DNA of 30,900 nucleotides from DASXBJ01 sp036491755 (GTDB taxonomy: Bacteria > Chloroflexota > Dormibacteria > Dormibacterales > Dormibacteraceae). The stretch is taken from assembly GCA_036491755.1 (NCBI GenBank), contig DASXBJ010000060.1, forward strand, positions 1-30,900. The letters are read 5' to 3'. The notes beneath the pieces were generated by a model. The model ran no database searches and was not told the DNA's origin. It saw only the letters and a program-made list of their open reading frames with translations. A program made the position numbers and the translations under genes. Of the stretch, positions 23,969 through 30,878 are shown piece after piece; position 1 is the first letter of the stretch; the number at the start of each line of letters is the position of its first letter.

Positions 23969-25309
23969 ATGCCCAAAACCATGCGCGTGGTGATGCCGCA
24001 GCTGGGTGAGTCCGTGCACGAGGGGACCATCTCGAAGTGGCTCGTCAAGCCCGGCGACAAGGTGGTCGAGTTCGAGCCGATGCTGGAGGTGGACACCGAC
24101 AAGGTCAACGCTGAGGTGCCGGCTCCCGTGTCCGGGATCCTGCGCGAGATCCTCGCCAAGGAGGGCCAGACGGTGCAGGCCGGCGGGGAGATTGCCGTGG
24201 TGGAGGTCGGCGCAGAAGCTGACGGCAAGGCCGACGTCTCGACGCCTGAAGCGCCCGCCCCCGCACAGCCCGCCCCCGCACCCCCCTCTCCCCCTCAGGG
24301 AGCGGGTCAGGGTGAGGGGCGTAAGCCCGCAGCCGACCGGCCGGCTCCCCCCGCAGTCTCCTCTCCCCCTCCAGCAGAGGGTGAGGATCAGGGGCGTAAA
24401 CCCGCAGGAGCCACGAGCGGGGACGCGCATCGGTACTCGCCCGCGGTGCAGATGGTCGCCACGGACATGGGGGTCGACCTGTCGAAGGTCACCGGCACCG
24501 GGATGGGCGGGCGCGTGACCAAGAAGGACGTGCTGGACTTCGCCGCGGCGGCGAAAGCGGCCCCCTCCGCCACGGCCTCACCGGTCGGCGCGGCCCCGGC
24601 CAAGGGCGGCGAAGGCGACCAGGTGGTGCAGCTCACGCGGGTGCGGCGGCTCATCGCCGAGAACATGACCCGCTCGAAGAGCACCATTCCCCATGCCTGG
24701 CAGACGCAGGAGGCCGACATGTCGGGCGTGGTCGCCAACCGCAACGCGAACAAGGCCGCCTTCCAGAAACAGGAGGGCTTTTCGCTGACGTACCTCCCCT
24801 ACGTGATGGCGGCGACCATATCGGCGCTGCGCGAGCACCCGGACGTCAACTCGACCTTCAACGAGACCGAGCTGATCCTGCACCGCGACATCAACCTCGG
24901 CGTGTCGGTGGGCCTCGAGGACACGCTCGTCGTGCCGGTGATTCGACGCGCCGACGGCCTCTCGATAGCCGGGCTCGCCCGGGCCGTCAACGACGTCGCG
25001 ACGAGGGCGCGTAACAAGCACCTGAAGGCCGACGATCTGTCTGGGGGCACCTTCACCGTCAACAACTCCGGGACATTCGGGACGCTGTTCAGCTATTCCG
25101 TGATCAACCCCGGGCAGGCCGGCATCCTGACCATGGAGGCCATCGTTGAACGGCCGGTCGCAGTCAGCGGGATGATCGGAATCAAGCCGATGATGTATCT
25201 CTGCTTTTCGTTCGACCACCGGATCCTCGACGGATTACAGGGCGCCCGGTTCCTCACCTCCTGCCGAAAGTGGCTGGAGGCAGTCACTGTGGAGTCGCCG
25301 GTCTACTGA
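23969..25309 (+). CDS. 2-oxoacid dehydrogenase dihydrolipoamide acyltransferase (E2)
   Basis: Core acyltransferase of the complex, 446 residues. One N-terminal lipoyl domain has the lipoylated Lys45 in EVDTDKVNAEVP. A Pro/Ala linker follows (about residues 85-150), then the peripheral subunit-binding domain (YSPAVQMVATDMGVDLSKVTGTG, seen from about 152), a second linker, and the catalytic domain with LTRVRRLIAENM and the active-site motif His417-x3-Asp421-Gly422 (HRILDG). The first linker encodes an unusual tandem repeat described separately. ATG 23969 is 5 bp after the E1 stop. The end overlaps the convergent gene by 7 bp. Substrate follows that of E1: branched-chain acyl groups are more likely than acetyl, by context and E1 motif. 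Confidence 0.95.
   Translation: MPKTMRVVMPQLGESVHEGTISKWLVKPGDKVVEFEPMLEVDTDKVNAEVPAPVSGILREILAKEGQTVQAGGEIAVVEVGAEADGKADVSTPEAPAPAQPAPAPPSPPQGAGQGEGRKPAADRPAPPAVSSPPPAEGEDQGRKPAGATSGDAHRYSPAVQMVATDMGVDLSKVTGTGMGGRVTKKDVLDFAAAAKAAPSATASPVGAAPAKGGEGDQVVQLTRVRRLIAENMTRSKSTIPHAWQTQEADMSGVVANRNANKAAFQKQEGFSLTYLPYVMAATISALREHPDVNSTFNETELILHRDINLGVSVGLEDTLVVPVIRRADGLSIAGLARAVNDVATRARNKHLKADDLSGGTFTVNNSGTFGTLFSYSVINPGQAGILTMEAIVERPVAVSGMIGIKPMMYLCFSFDHRILDGLQGARFLTSCRKWLEAVTVESPVY
24286..24407 (+). repeat. In-frame tandem 75-nt repeat resembling a palindromic intergenic element, within the E2 linker
   Basis: Two copies, 24286-24332 and 24361-24407, each 47 nt of recognisable similarity and offset by exactly 75 nt (25 codons). 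Both start CTCTCCCCCT and end with GCGTAA-R-CCCGCAG. Copy 1 contains the inverted arms CCCCTCA (24291-24297) and TGAGGGG (24313-24319) around a 15-nt loop, a composition typical of noncoding palindromic repeats. In E2 it is read as Pro/Gly/Gln-rich linker ending in GRKPA in each copy. The insertion keeps the frame and lies between the lipoyl and subunit-binding domains, where length is tolerated. Confidence 0.75.
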
Positions 25310-27138
25310 GTCGCCTCGACCAGCAGTTCGTATCCGCCGTACGTACCCGTGACGGTGAACTGGCTGTCGATGAATCGGATCAGCGGTCGGTCGGGCAGCT
25401 GGCGGCCTTCGGCCCAGAACCCGACGAGCGTCTGATTCCTGACGACGCACAGGCCCTGCCGTCCTTTGAGGTGCTCGAGGACGGCTTGCTGCTGCGAGCT
25501 GTCAAGGGCAGACCACCACACCTCCGAATCCAGCTGGACGGGCGACCACTGGCCGGTCCAGATGTAGAGGCTGTTCATGCCGGGCAGCGTGATGAAGGTC
25601 TGGCATCGGCGATTGATGGCTGCGACCAGAGACGCCAGCGGGGCGGCCTGGCCTGAGGGAAGCCTGATCATGTCCGAACCGGCGATGCCGAGCGGGGTGC
25701 GGGCGGCAAACCCGATTGCGGTTACATAGCCGAGATAGAGGAAGGCGGCCAGGCTGAGGGCCATCGCCGCCGGTGCGACCCAGATCCCCTGGTGCATTCT
25801 GGGCGGCCGGGACTGAGCCCCGGCGAGCCGCAGCTCCGCGATCCCATCGCTGAGGATGACCGCCCCCACCGGCACCAGCGCGACGCCGGCGAGCGCCAGC
25901 TGGGTGCCGGCGACGGGATACGCCTGCAAGCTCTGGAGAACGGCGAGCGTGGGCAGCATGATCCGCGGATACAGGCCCAGACGGTCTTCGGGTCCGCGCG
26001 GCGGCAGAATGGCGATCCAGGCCAGGGGCAGTGCGAACAGCAGGACTGACGTGGGGAGGCGCAGCAATGTCGCCCAGCAAAGAAAGCCCACCGCGATGCG
26101 CACGGCGCCCGTGGCGGCGACCGGCATGCGAGCGTCGAGCCGCCACAAGGACACGGCGAGCGCCGCTGCCAGCCATAGCGCCGCCCACGCGACGTTGACC
26201 AGGTCGATGCGCAGGGGAAATACGAAGACGCCGGGAAACCTGAAGGCCCCCAGAAGCGGGCCGTTGACGATTGCCTGCAGCGAGGTCCCTCCAGCGAGCG
26301 CGACGCCGAGGCTGACGGCGACGACTCCCAACCCACCGGCGATCAGCCAGGCCAGGGATGGCGGCGGCGGACGAGGCGCAGAGGCCAGAGCAGCGGCGGC
26401 GACCGCGGCGCCGGAGATCATGGTCAGCGCCGCGAACTCCAGGACCCAGTCGCGGCCCCAAAGACCTGCCATCACGATTGGCGGCAGAGCCACGACGGCC
26501 AGGGCTGCCAGCGGCCCCAGAAAGCGCCGGTACGAAAGGTTCAGCGATGCGGCGAACGCGAATGCGACCGCCAGCGCAGCGAACGCGCCGACGTTGAGCT
26601 TGACCAGCAAGAGGGCCGCCGTGATTCCTCCGATGGCGATCGCCGCGGCACGAGGCCTGGGCGCGATGTACGTGACGGCCAGCACAAGGCCTGTCAGCAG
26701 AACGGCGACCATGCCGGACGGGTGCAGGGGCTCGTCGACCAGCGCGACCAGCACGTAGAAGGTCACGATCTGGCCGCCTGCCCCAAGCCACAGGCTGCGC
26801 GTGAGCCGGAAGGCCGCCATGCCTCCGAGAGCGCTCGCCGTGAGCCACACCGCCAGCGTCACCAGGCGTCCGTTGTCGTGTGTCGTGGCGAGGCCAAGCA
26901 GCCTGAACAGGCCGCCCATAACCTCGTAGTACACGGGGCCGTAGATCGGAATCGCCTGCGTGAACAGAGGCTGGCCGGCGAGGTATTCGCGCAGGGTGAC
27001 AAGGAAATAGCCCTCGTCGTCGTACGCGTTGAAGATGCTGAACATCGCCACGTAGGCGACGGGTGCCAGCAAACATGTGACCACGGCCAAAACCAGGGCG
27101 GCCCCACCCCATCCCTGCATTCTGACGGGGGGCCTCAC
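25303..27138 (-). CDS. Large polytopic membrane protein, GT-C glycosyltransferase-like
   Basis: About 611 residues with an N-terminal helix (LVLAVVTCLLAPVAYVAMF), then an extracytoplasmic loop NAYDDEGYFLVTLREYLAG and IYGPVYYEVMGGLFRLLG. The acidic Asp-Asp-Glu in loop 1 followed by a Tyr-Gly-Pro element is the arrangement of PMT/GT39-like sugar transferases. About a dozen hydrophobic segments follow, and the last 150 residues are a soluble-looking domain (CQTFITLPGMNSLYIWTGQW) probably outside the membrane. GTG 27138, 8 bp after the GT2 stop, is preferred; ATG 27120 is the alternative. The reading frame continues upstream into the GT2 gene but there it is a shadow. It is likely cotranscribed with the GT2 gene that may supply its lipid-linked sugar. 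Confidence 0.75.
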   Translation of the reverse strand: MRPPVRMQGWGGAALVLAVVTCLLAPVAYVAMFSIFNAYDDEGYFLVTLREYLAGQPLFTQAIPIYGPVYYEVMGGLFRLLGLATTHDNGRLVTLAVWLTASALGGMAAFRLTRSLWLGAGGQIVTFYVLVALVDEPLHPSGMVAVLLTGLVLAVTYIAPRPRAAAIAIGGITAALLLVKLNVGAFAALAVAFAFAASLNLSYRRFLGPLAALAVVALPPIVMAGLWGRDWVLEFAALTMISGAAVAAAALASAPRPPPPSLAWLIAGGLGVVAVSLGVALAGGTSLQAIVNGPLLGAFRFPGVFVFPLRIDLVNVAWAALWLAAALAVSLWRLDARMPVAATGAVRIAVGFLCWATLLRLPTSVLLFALPLAWIAILPPRGPEDRLGLYPRIMLPTLAVLQSLQAYPVAGTQLALAGVALVPVGAVILSDGIAELRLAGAQSRPPRMHQGIWVAPAAMALSLAAFLYLGYVTAIGFAARTPLGIAGSDMIRLPSGQAAPLASLVAAINRRCQTFITLPGMNSLYIWTGQWSPVQLDSEVWWSALDSSQQQAVLEHLKGRQGLCVVRNQTLVGFWAEGRQLPDRPLIRFIDSQFTVTGTYGGYELLVEATQ

Positions 27139-27146
27139 CGGCGCTT

Positions 27147-28340
27147 TCAGCTGATATCGATGGACAGGATGCTGATGAAGAAGCTCGCGAAAACGGTCTG
27201 CGTGCCCAGAGCGAGCAGCACCACGGCGGGAATCACCTCGCGCATGGTGAGCGTCGGGTCGAGATTGCCAAATCCGACCGCGCTCCAGCTCGCCACCGCC
27301 AGGACGAAAACGACAAGCCCGATCAGAGCCGTGAGGGCGCCCGCAGCGACACCGACCTCCAGCGTCACGTAATGGAAGATGCGCTGCAGCAGCGGGTGGG
27401 GCGGGTGAAACCCGGTGCGGATGGCGAAAATCTTGGTGAAGACTGCAAACAGCACGAGCTGGTAACCGAGCAGAGACAGGAAGCCGGCGACGAGCAGGGT
27501 GTGGATGTCGAGCCGCACGGCTCCGATCCGCACCGGCCCCGCCACCAGCAGCGACGAAAGCACCAGGCCGATCGCGAACAGCGCGACACCGGGATAGAGG
27601 AACAGCCACCGCGGGCTGAACAGGAGCATGAACCGGAGGTGGCGCCAGCCGTCGCGCCAGGTGCGCAGGTGCGGTGGACGCGAGCGGCCGTCCGGCCGCA
27701 ACGTGACCGGCACCTCGGCGATCCGCATTCGCTTGAGCGAGGCCTTGATCACCATCTCGCTAGCGAACTCCATGCCAGTCGCGCGAAGGCGCATCTGCGC
27801 GTATGCCTCCCGGCGAAAGCCTCGCAACCCGCAGTGCATGTCCCCGACCGGCGTGTGAAAGAAGAGGCGGCTGATGAATGTGAGCACCGGGTTGCCAATC
27901 CACCTATGCGACCAGGGCATCGCACCCGGCTCAATACCGCCGGCGAAGCGGTTGCCGACCACGAGGTCACACCCATCGCGAAGCTTCTCGAGGAGTGGCC
28001 TGATCGCCCCAAAGTCGTAGCTGTCATCGGCATCGCCCATGATCACAAAGCTGCCTCGGGCCGCGTCGATGCCGCCGATGAGAGCGCTGCCATAACCCTT
28101 TCGTGGCACGTCGACCAATCGCACCCCGAGCTCTCTGGCAATGGCCCGCGAACGGTCGATGCTGCCGTTGTCCGCGACGATGATCTCCCCCGCCAGCCCC
28201 TGTTCCTCGATTGCGCGCTGCGCCTGCCGGATGCATGTCGCCAGTGTCTCGGCCTCGTTGAGGCAGGGCATGACAATCGACACCTCGACAGCCCTGGCGG
28301 TTGGTGCTTGCGCGTGCGCAGAGCGCTGGACGACCTTCAT
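27147..28340 (-). CDS. GT2 polyprenyl-phosphate glycosyltransferase (DPM/DPG synthase-like) with C-terminal membrane domain
   Basis: Transfers a hexose from a nucleotide sugar to polyprenyl phosphate on the cytoplasmic face. Residues about 18-230 are a GT-A fold: VSIVMPCLNEAETLATCI, the EIIVADNGSIDRS strand, the metal-binding GDADDSYDF, and DMHCGLRGFRREAY. The last 150 or so residues contain about four membrane segments, as in dolichol-P-glucose synthase-like proteins. ATG 28340 is supported by TAGGCT ending 8 bp upstream. It is the first gene of a two-gene unit; the downstream polytopic protein is a plausible user of its product, which is inference from neighbourhood and family roles. Confidence 0.9.
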   Translation of the reverse strand: MKVVQRSAHAQAPTARAVEVSIVMPCLNEAETLATCIRQAQRAIEEQGLAGEIIVADNGSIDRSRAIARELGVRLVDVPRKGYGSALIGGIDAARGSFVIMGDADDSYDFGAIRPLLEKLRDGCDLVVGNRFAGGIEPGAMPWSHRWIGNPVLTFISRLFFHTPVGDMHCGLRGFRREAYAQMRLRATGMEFASEMVIKASLKRMRIAEVPVTLRPDGRSRPPHLRTWRDGWRHLRFMLLFSPRWLFLYPGVALFAIGLVLSSLLVAGPVRIGAVRLDIHTLLVAGFLSLLGYQLVLFAVFTKIFAIRTGFHPPHPLLQRIFHYVTLEVGVAAGALTALIGLVVFVLAVASWSAVGFGNLDPTLTMREVIPAVVLLALGTQTVFASFFISILSIDIS

Positions 28341-28348
28341 CGGCGCTC

Positions 28349-28354
28349 AGCCTA
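28349..28354 (-). promoter_or_regulatory. Predicted -10 element of the GT2 operon (leaderless or near-leaderless)
   Basis: TAGGCT on the minus strand followed by GAGCGCCG and ATG 28340; the spacing is 8 bp. Confidence 0.45.
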
Positions 28355-28418
28355 ACGCGGGGACCCGAAATCCTTTGTCTGTTCTGGCGAAATGGACCAG
28401 CAAGCGCCCGACCCCGAA

Positions 28419-28737
28419 GCGCCGCCATGCGTGGCCGAGGAGAGGGGTAGGCCCGTGGAGGGGACGCCTGTCCCCACCGCGCCGCGGAGTGGAGTGGAGC
28501 TTGAGGCCGGATTCACTCCGGCCGTCACCCCGCGTGCCACCTGCCAAGCGCCGCCATACGCGGCTGAGGAGAGGGGTTGGTCCGCGGAGGGGACGCCTAT
28601 CCCCACCGCGCCGCGGAGTGGAGCCTTAGGCCGGATTCATTCCGGCCGTCACCACGCTTGCCACCTGCCAAGTCGCCGCCATACGCGGCTGAGGAGAGGA
28701 GGGGGTTCCGCGGGGGAGGACGTCTGTCCTCCCCCAC
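28419..28737 (+). repeat. Palindromic intergenic repeat block B (two full units and a partial third)
   Basis: Units start at 28419, 28548 and about 28672 (periods 129 and 124 bp) and belong to the same family and orientation as block A. Hairpin 1 is GGGGAC-gcct-GTCCCC at 28460-28475 and GGGGAC-gcct-ATCCCC (one mismatch) at 28589-28604. Hairpin 2 (GGCCGGA and TCCGGCC arms) lies at 28505-28523 and 28629-28647. The third unit has a different but perfectly paired 10-bp stem, GGGGGAGGAC with GTCCTCCCCC, at 28712-28735. The block sits upstream of the GT2 operon promoter and upstream of the GlcG-like gene. Confidence 0.85.
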
Positions 28738-28998
28738 GCAAAACAAATGACCCCGACGGATCGCCTCTCAAGAGCAGGTACCTGCCTTGCGGCCTGTTCC
28801 CGCCCCCTTGAACGTTTCCCTCGGGGCCGTCACGAACAGTAATAGGCCCCGTAACTTTGCGCAAGCCCCGAAAGTCAGTTCGCTGCCAACCATCAGGAAG
28901 TAGCCGACAAATCTCGTTGAGAGATGATGCTTCTGGCCCTGTCGACGTCGACCTGGTCGCGTGCTGATCAACCGGATCCCCAACGGCGCGGCGACAGC
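28738..28998. other. Gene-free spacer with a 12-bp palindrome and a hairpin
   Basis: No credible gene is seen. It holds the perfect palindrome GCAGGTACCTGC (28774-28785) and a 7-bp stem CGGGGCC/GGCCCCG (28822-28828 with 28845-28851, loop 16 nt). Neither matches a riboswitch or terminator that I recognise; the stem lacks a following T-run. A reading frame open from ATG 28924 is continuous with the GlcG-like gene but its N-terminus looks noncoding. Confidence 0.4.
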
Positions 28999-29424
28999 AT
29001 GCGCGACACTTGTCTCGCAATGCTCACCCTGGCCGATGCGCAAATGGCTGTGACTCGGGCGCACGCGAAAGCTGCCGAGCTCGACCTCAAGGTGACCGTC
29101 GCGGTCGTTGACGCCGGCGGCCTGCTCGTGGCCGTGGGTCGCATGGACGGAGCCCCGCCGATCTCTCCGCAGATTGCCGAGGCGAAAGCAGTCGGTGCCG
29201 CAATGTTCCTTCGCGATGGAGCATGGCTTGCGCAGACGGCGCAGGACCGGCCGGGATTCTTCAAGGCAGCCGACCGGCTCGCTCGCGTGCCGCTGATCCC
29301 CGGACCCGGGTCCGCGCTCATCAAGCAAGGAGGAGCCGTCGTCGGCGCCATCGGCGTAAGCGGAGCGCGGCCCGAGCAGGACCTGGAGTGCGCCGAGGCG
29401 GGAGCCGCTTCAGTCCAGTCGTAA
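28999..29424 (+). CDS. GlcG/HbpS family protein (DUF336, heme-binding-like)
   Basis: A protein of about 141 residues with the family core: MLTLADAQMAVTRAHAKAAEL, then VTVAVVDAGGLLVAVGRMDGAPPIS, a helical ISPQIAEAKAVGAAMF segment, the Gly/Pro-rich loop PLIPGPGSALIKQGGAVVGAIGVSGA and a terminal EQDLECAEAGA. The DAGG and GAIGVSG motifs are characteristic. Members bind heme or related cofactors or are uncharacterised partners of oxidoreductases; a specific role cannot be given. The start is uncertain: ATG 28999 is listed, ATG 29020 matches the usual family N-terminus best, and ATG 28924 would add an atypical Ser/Arg-rich extension. The end overlaps thpR, on the other strand, by 15 bp. Confidence 0.85.
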   Translation: MRDTCLAMLTLADAQMAVTRAHAKAAELDLKVTVAVVDAGGLLVAVGRMDGAPPISPQIAEAKAVGAAMFLRDGAWLAQTAQDRPGFFKAADRLARVPLIPGPGSALIKQGGAVVGAIGVSGARPEQDLECAEAGAASVQS

Positions 29425-29955
29425 GACCCGCAGCGGCTCGTATACCGCTCCTGCCCGTCCCAGGTGGCTCTGGTACAGAACCAGCTCCTGGGCGCGCCAT
29501 GCGGCGAGCGGCGGCAGATCAGGGAGGGAAGGCAACGCGTCGCCATCGCGGCTGCGAGCGCGCGCCAGCGTCAGGTGTGGCTGAAAGGTTCGAGCTTCCG
29601 GGGGCAGGCCGGCGGCGGCACATGCGGCCTCGACCCGTGACGCCAGCTGGGTTGCCGCCTCGGCGCCCGACCGCATGCCCAGCCAGACCACACGCACGAG
29701 GCGACCCCGCTTGAACGTGCCGAGCTCGCCGATCTCAACTTCAAATCCACCCCCCCTGGTGGCGGCCAGCTGGTCGGCGAGGCGGTCGACGAGCTCCGAA
29801 TCCACGCCGCCGAGGAAACGAATCGTTATGTGCAGATTGGCGGGCGGCACCCAGCGGAACGCCGGCGCCAGCGAGGCGCATGCGGCGAGGTAGCCCGCCA
29901 GCCCGTCGCGCTGCTCCTCGGGCAGCGGCAGCCCGAAGAACGCGCGCCGCTTCAG
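29410..29955 (-). CDS. thpR: RNA 2',3'-cyclic phosphodiesterase (ThpR, 2H superfamily), probable CTG start
   Basis: A 2H-phosphoesterase/RNA 2'-5' ligase-like enzyme that opens 2',3'-cyclic phosphates. The two catalytic His-x-Thr motifs are HITI (His42) and HLTL (His127). The first standard start codon in frame is GTG 29850, but that would remove the conserved first strand. Codons upstream clearly continue the family sequence (RAFFGLPLPEEQRDGL, then FRWVPPANLH). No ATG, GTG or TTG occurs in frame for at least 160 bp upstream, so CTG 29955, whose last two bases overlap the TGA stop of the SDR gene (CTGA), is the likely start, giving 181 residues, a normal family length. It is cotranscribed with the SDR gene. 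Confidence 0.85.
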   Translation of the reverse strand: MKRRAFFGLPLPEEQRDGLAGYLAACASLAPAFRWVPPANLHITIRFLGGVDSELVDRLADQLAATRGGGFEVEIGELGTFKRGRLVRVVWLGMRSGAEAATQLASRVEAACAAAGLPPEARTFQPHLTLARARSRDGDALPSLPDLPPLAAWRAQELVLYQSHLGRAGAVYEPLRVLRLD

Positions 29956-30854
29956 CGGGTGGCTTTCTTCCAGTGGGACGGCGCCCAGGTGCTTGGCGCG
30001 GTCGGGCGCCAGCCAAAGTGCGCGGTTACAGAGTCGAGGCCGTCGGCTACGTTCGGCAGCTGGATGGTGTTGATCTCGTCGGCCGTCGCCACGGGGTCTT
30101 TCAGCAGCGCCTCCATCACGATCGCACCCGGCACGAGCAGACCCGCTGGGAGCTTCAGCTTCCGTTTCCTGATCCCACGAGCCTGGATGAACCAGTCGAA
30201 CATCGTCTCGTAGGTCACCACCTCAGGTCCGCCGAGCTCGACGATCTTGCCCAGCAGCTCGGGCCGGTCGATCGTTTCCACGATGCAGCGCGCCGCATCC
30301 TCTCGCAGGATCGGCTGCAGATTGGTCTGACCGTTGCCCGGAATGATCAGGAAGGGTCCGAAGCCTGCGGCGCGCTCGAAGTCGTTGAGGACGCCTCCCT
30401 CCTCGGCCAGGACGAACGAGAACCGCAGGATCGTGCCGGCGACCCCGGTCTTCGCGAGCTCCTGCTCGCCCATCCAGCGCGACGTCAGGTACTTGTAACG
30501 CGGATCCAGCCGCGCGCCGATGGCGCTGACGAAGACGACCGACCGAACGCCCGCGGCCTTGGCCGCCTCACCGAGGATCCGGGCGCCGTCGACGTTCACC
30601 GCCAGGTAGGACTGCGGCCGGTTTCGGCGCACCGCCACCAGGCTGATGATGTGTTCGACTCCCTGCGCCGCCTGCGCCACGGCAGACGGGTTGAGCGCGT
30701 CGCCCACGACGACCTGCGCGCCTCGCACCTTGAATGCAGCGGCTTTCATCGGATCGCGGACGAGCACCCGCAGCTGGTGCCCGCCATCAATCAGCCTGTG
30801 GGCGACCCCACGGCCGAAAAAGCCGGTTGAGCCGAGCAGCAGGATCCTGGCCAC
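29952..30854 (-). CDS. Atypical SDR NAD(P)-binding protein (NmrA/NDUFA9-like)
   Basis: A 300-residue Rossmann-fold protein. It begins ARILLLGSTGFFGRGVAHRL with the GxxGxxG dinucleotide motif, and has VVVGDALNPSAV, VRSVVFVSAIGA, YKYLTSRWMGEQEL (a Tyr-x3-Arg rather than the classical Tyr-x3-Lys) and TILRFSFVLAEEGG, which fits the atypical SDRs related to complex I subunit NDUFA9 and to ubiquinone-biosynthesis-associated NAD-binding proteins. The missing Lys suggests a binding or structural role, although this is inference. The start is GTG 30854, with TAGCAT ending 8 bp upstream. The stop overlaps the proposed CTG start of thpR. Confidence 0.88.
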   Translation of the reverse strand: MARILLLGSTGFFGRGVAHRLIDGGHQLRVLVRDPMKAAAFKVRGAQVVVGDALNPSAVAQAAQGVEHIISLVAVRRNRPQSYLAVNVDGARILGEAAKAAGVRSVVFVSAIGARLDPRYKYLTSRWMGEQELAKTGVAGTILRFSFVLAEEGGVLNDFERAAGFGPFLIIPGNGQTNLQPILREDAARCIVETIDRPELLGKIVELGGPEVVTYETMFDWFIQARGIRKRKLKLPAGLLVPGAIVMEALLKDPVATADEINTIQLPNVADGLDSVTAHFGWRPTAPSTWAPSHWKKATR

Positions 30855-30862
30855 GGTTTTGA

Positions 30863-30868
30863 ATGCTA
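30863..30868 (-). promoter_or_regulatory. Predicted -10 element of the SDR-thpR unit (leaderless or near-leaderless)
   Basis: TAGCAT on the minus strand, then TCAAAACC and GTG 30854; the spacing is 8 bp. It is the same hexamer as before tig. Confidence 0.5.
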
Positions 30869-30878
30869 GAGGAGGGAC

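Noticed and set aside
27150..27609. N-terminal extension of the large GT-C-like protein into the GT2 gene
   Set aside because: The extra 157 residues are Arg/Pro/His-rich and coincide with the GT2 coding frame; the first membrane helix begins after GTG 27138.
28419..28737. Possible CRISPR array
   Set aside because: Units are about 125-129 bp, share sequence over their whole length and have no unique 25-40 bp spacers; no cas genes are nearby.
28649..29328. Minus-strand open frames across the spacer and the GlcG-like gene
   Set aside because: They read through the repeat block and antisense to a recognised family; the translations show no domain.
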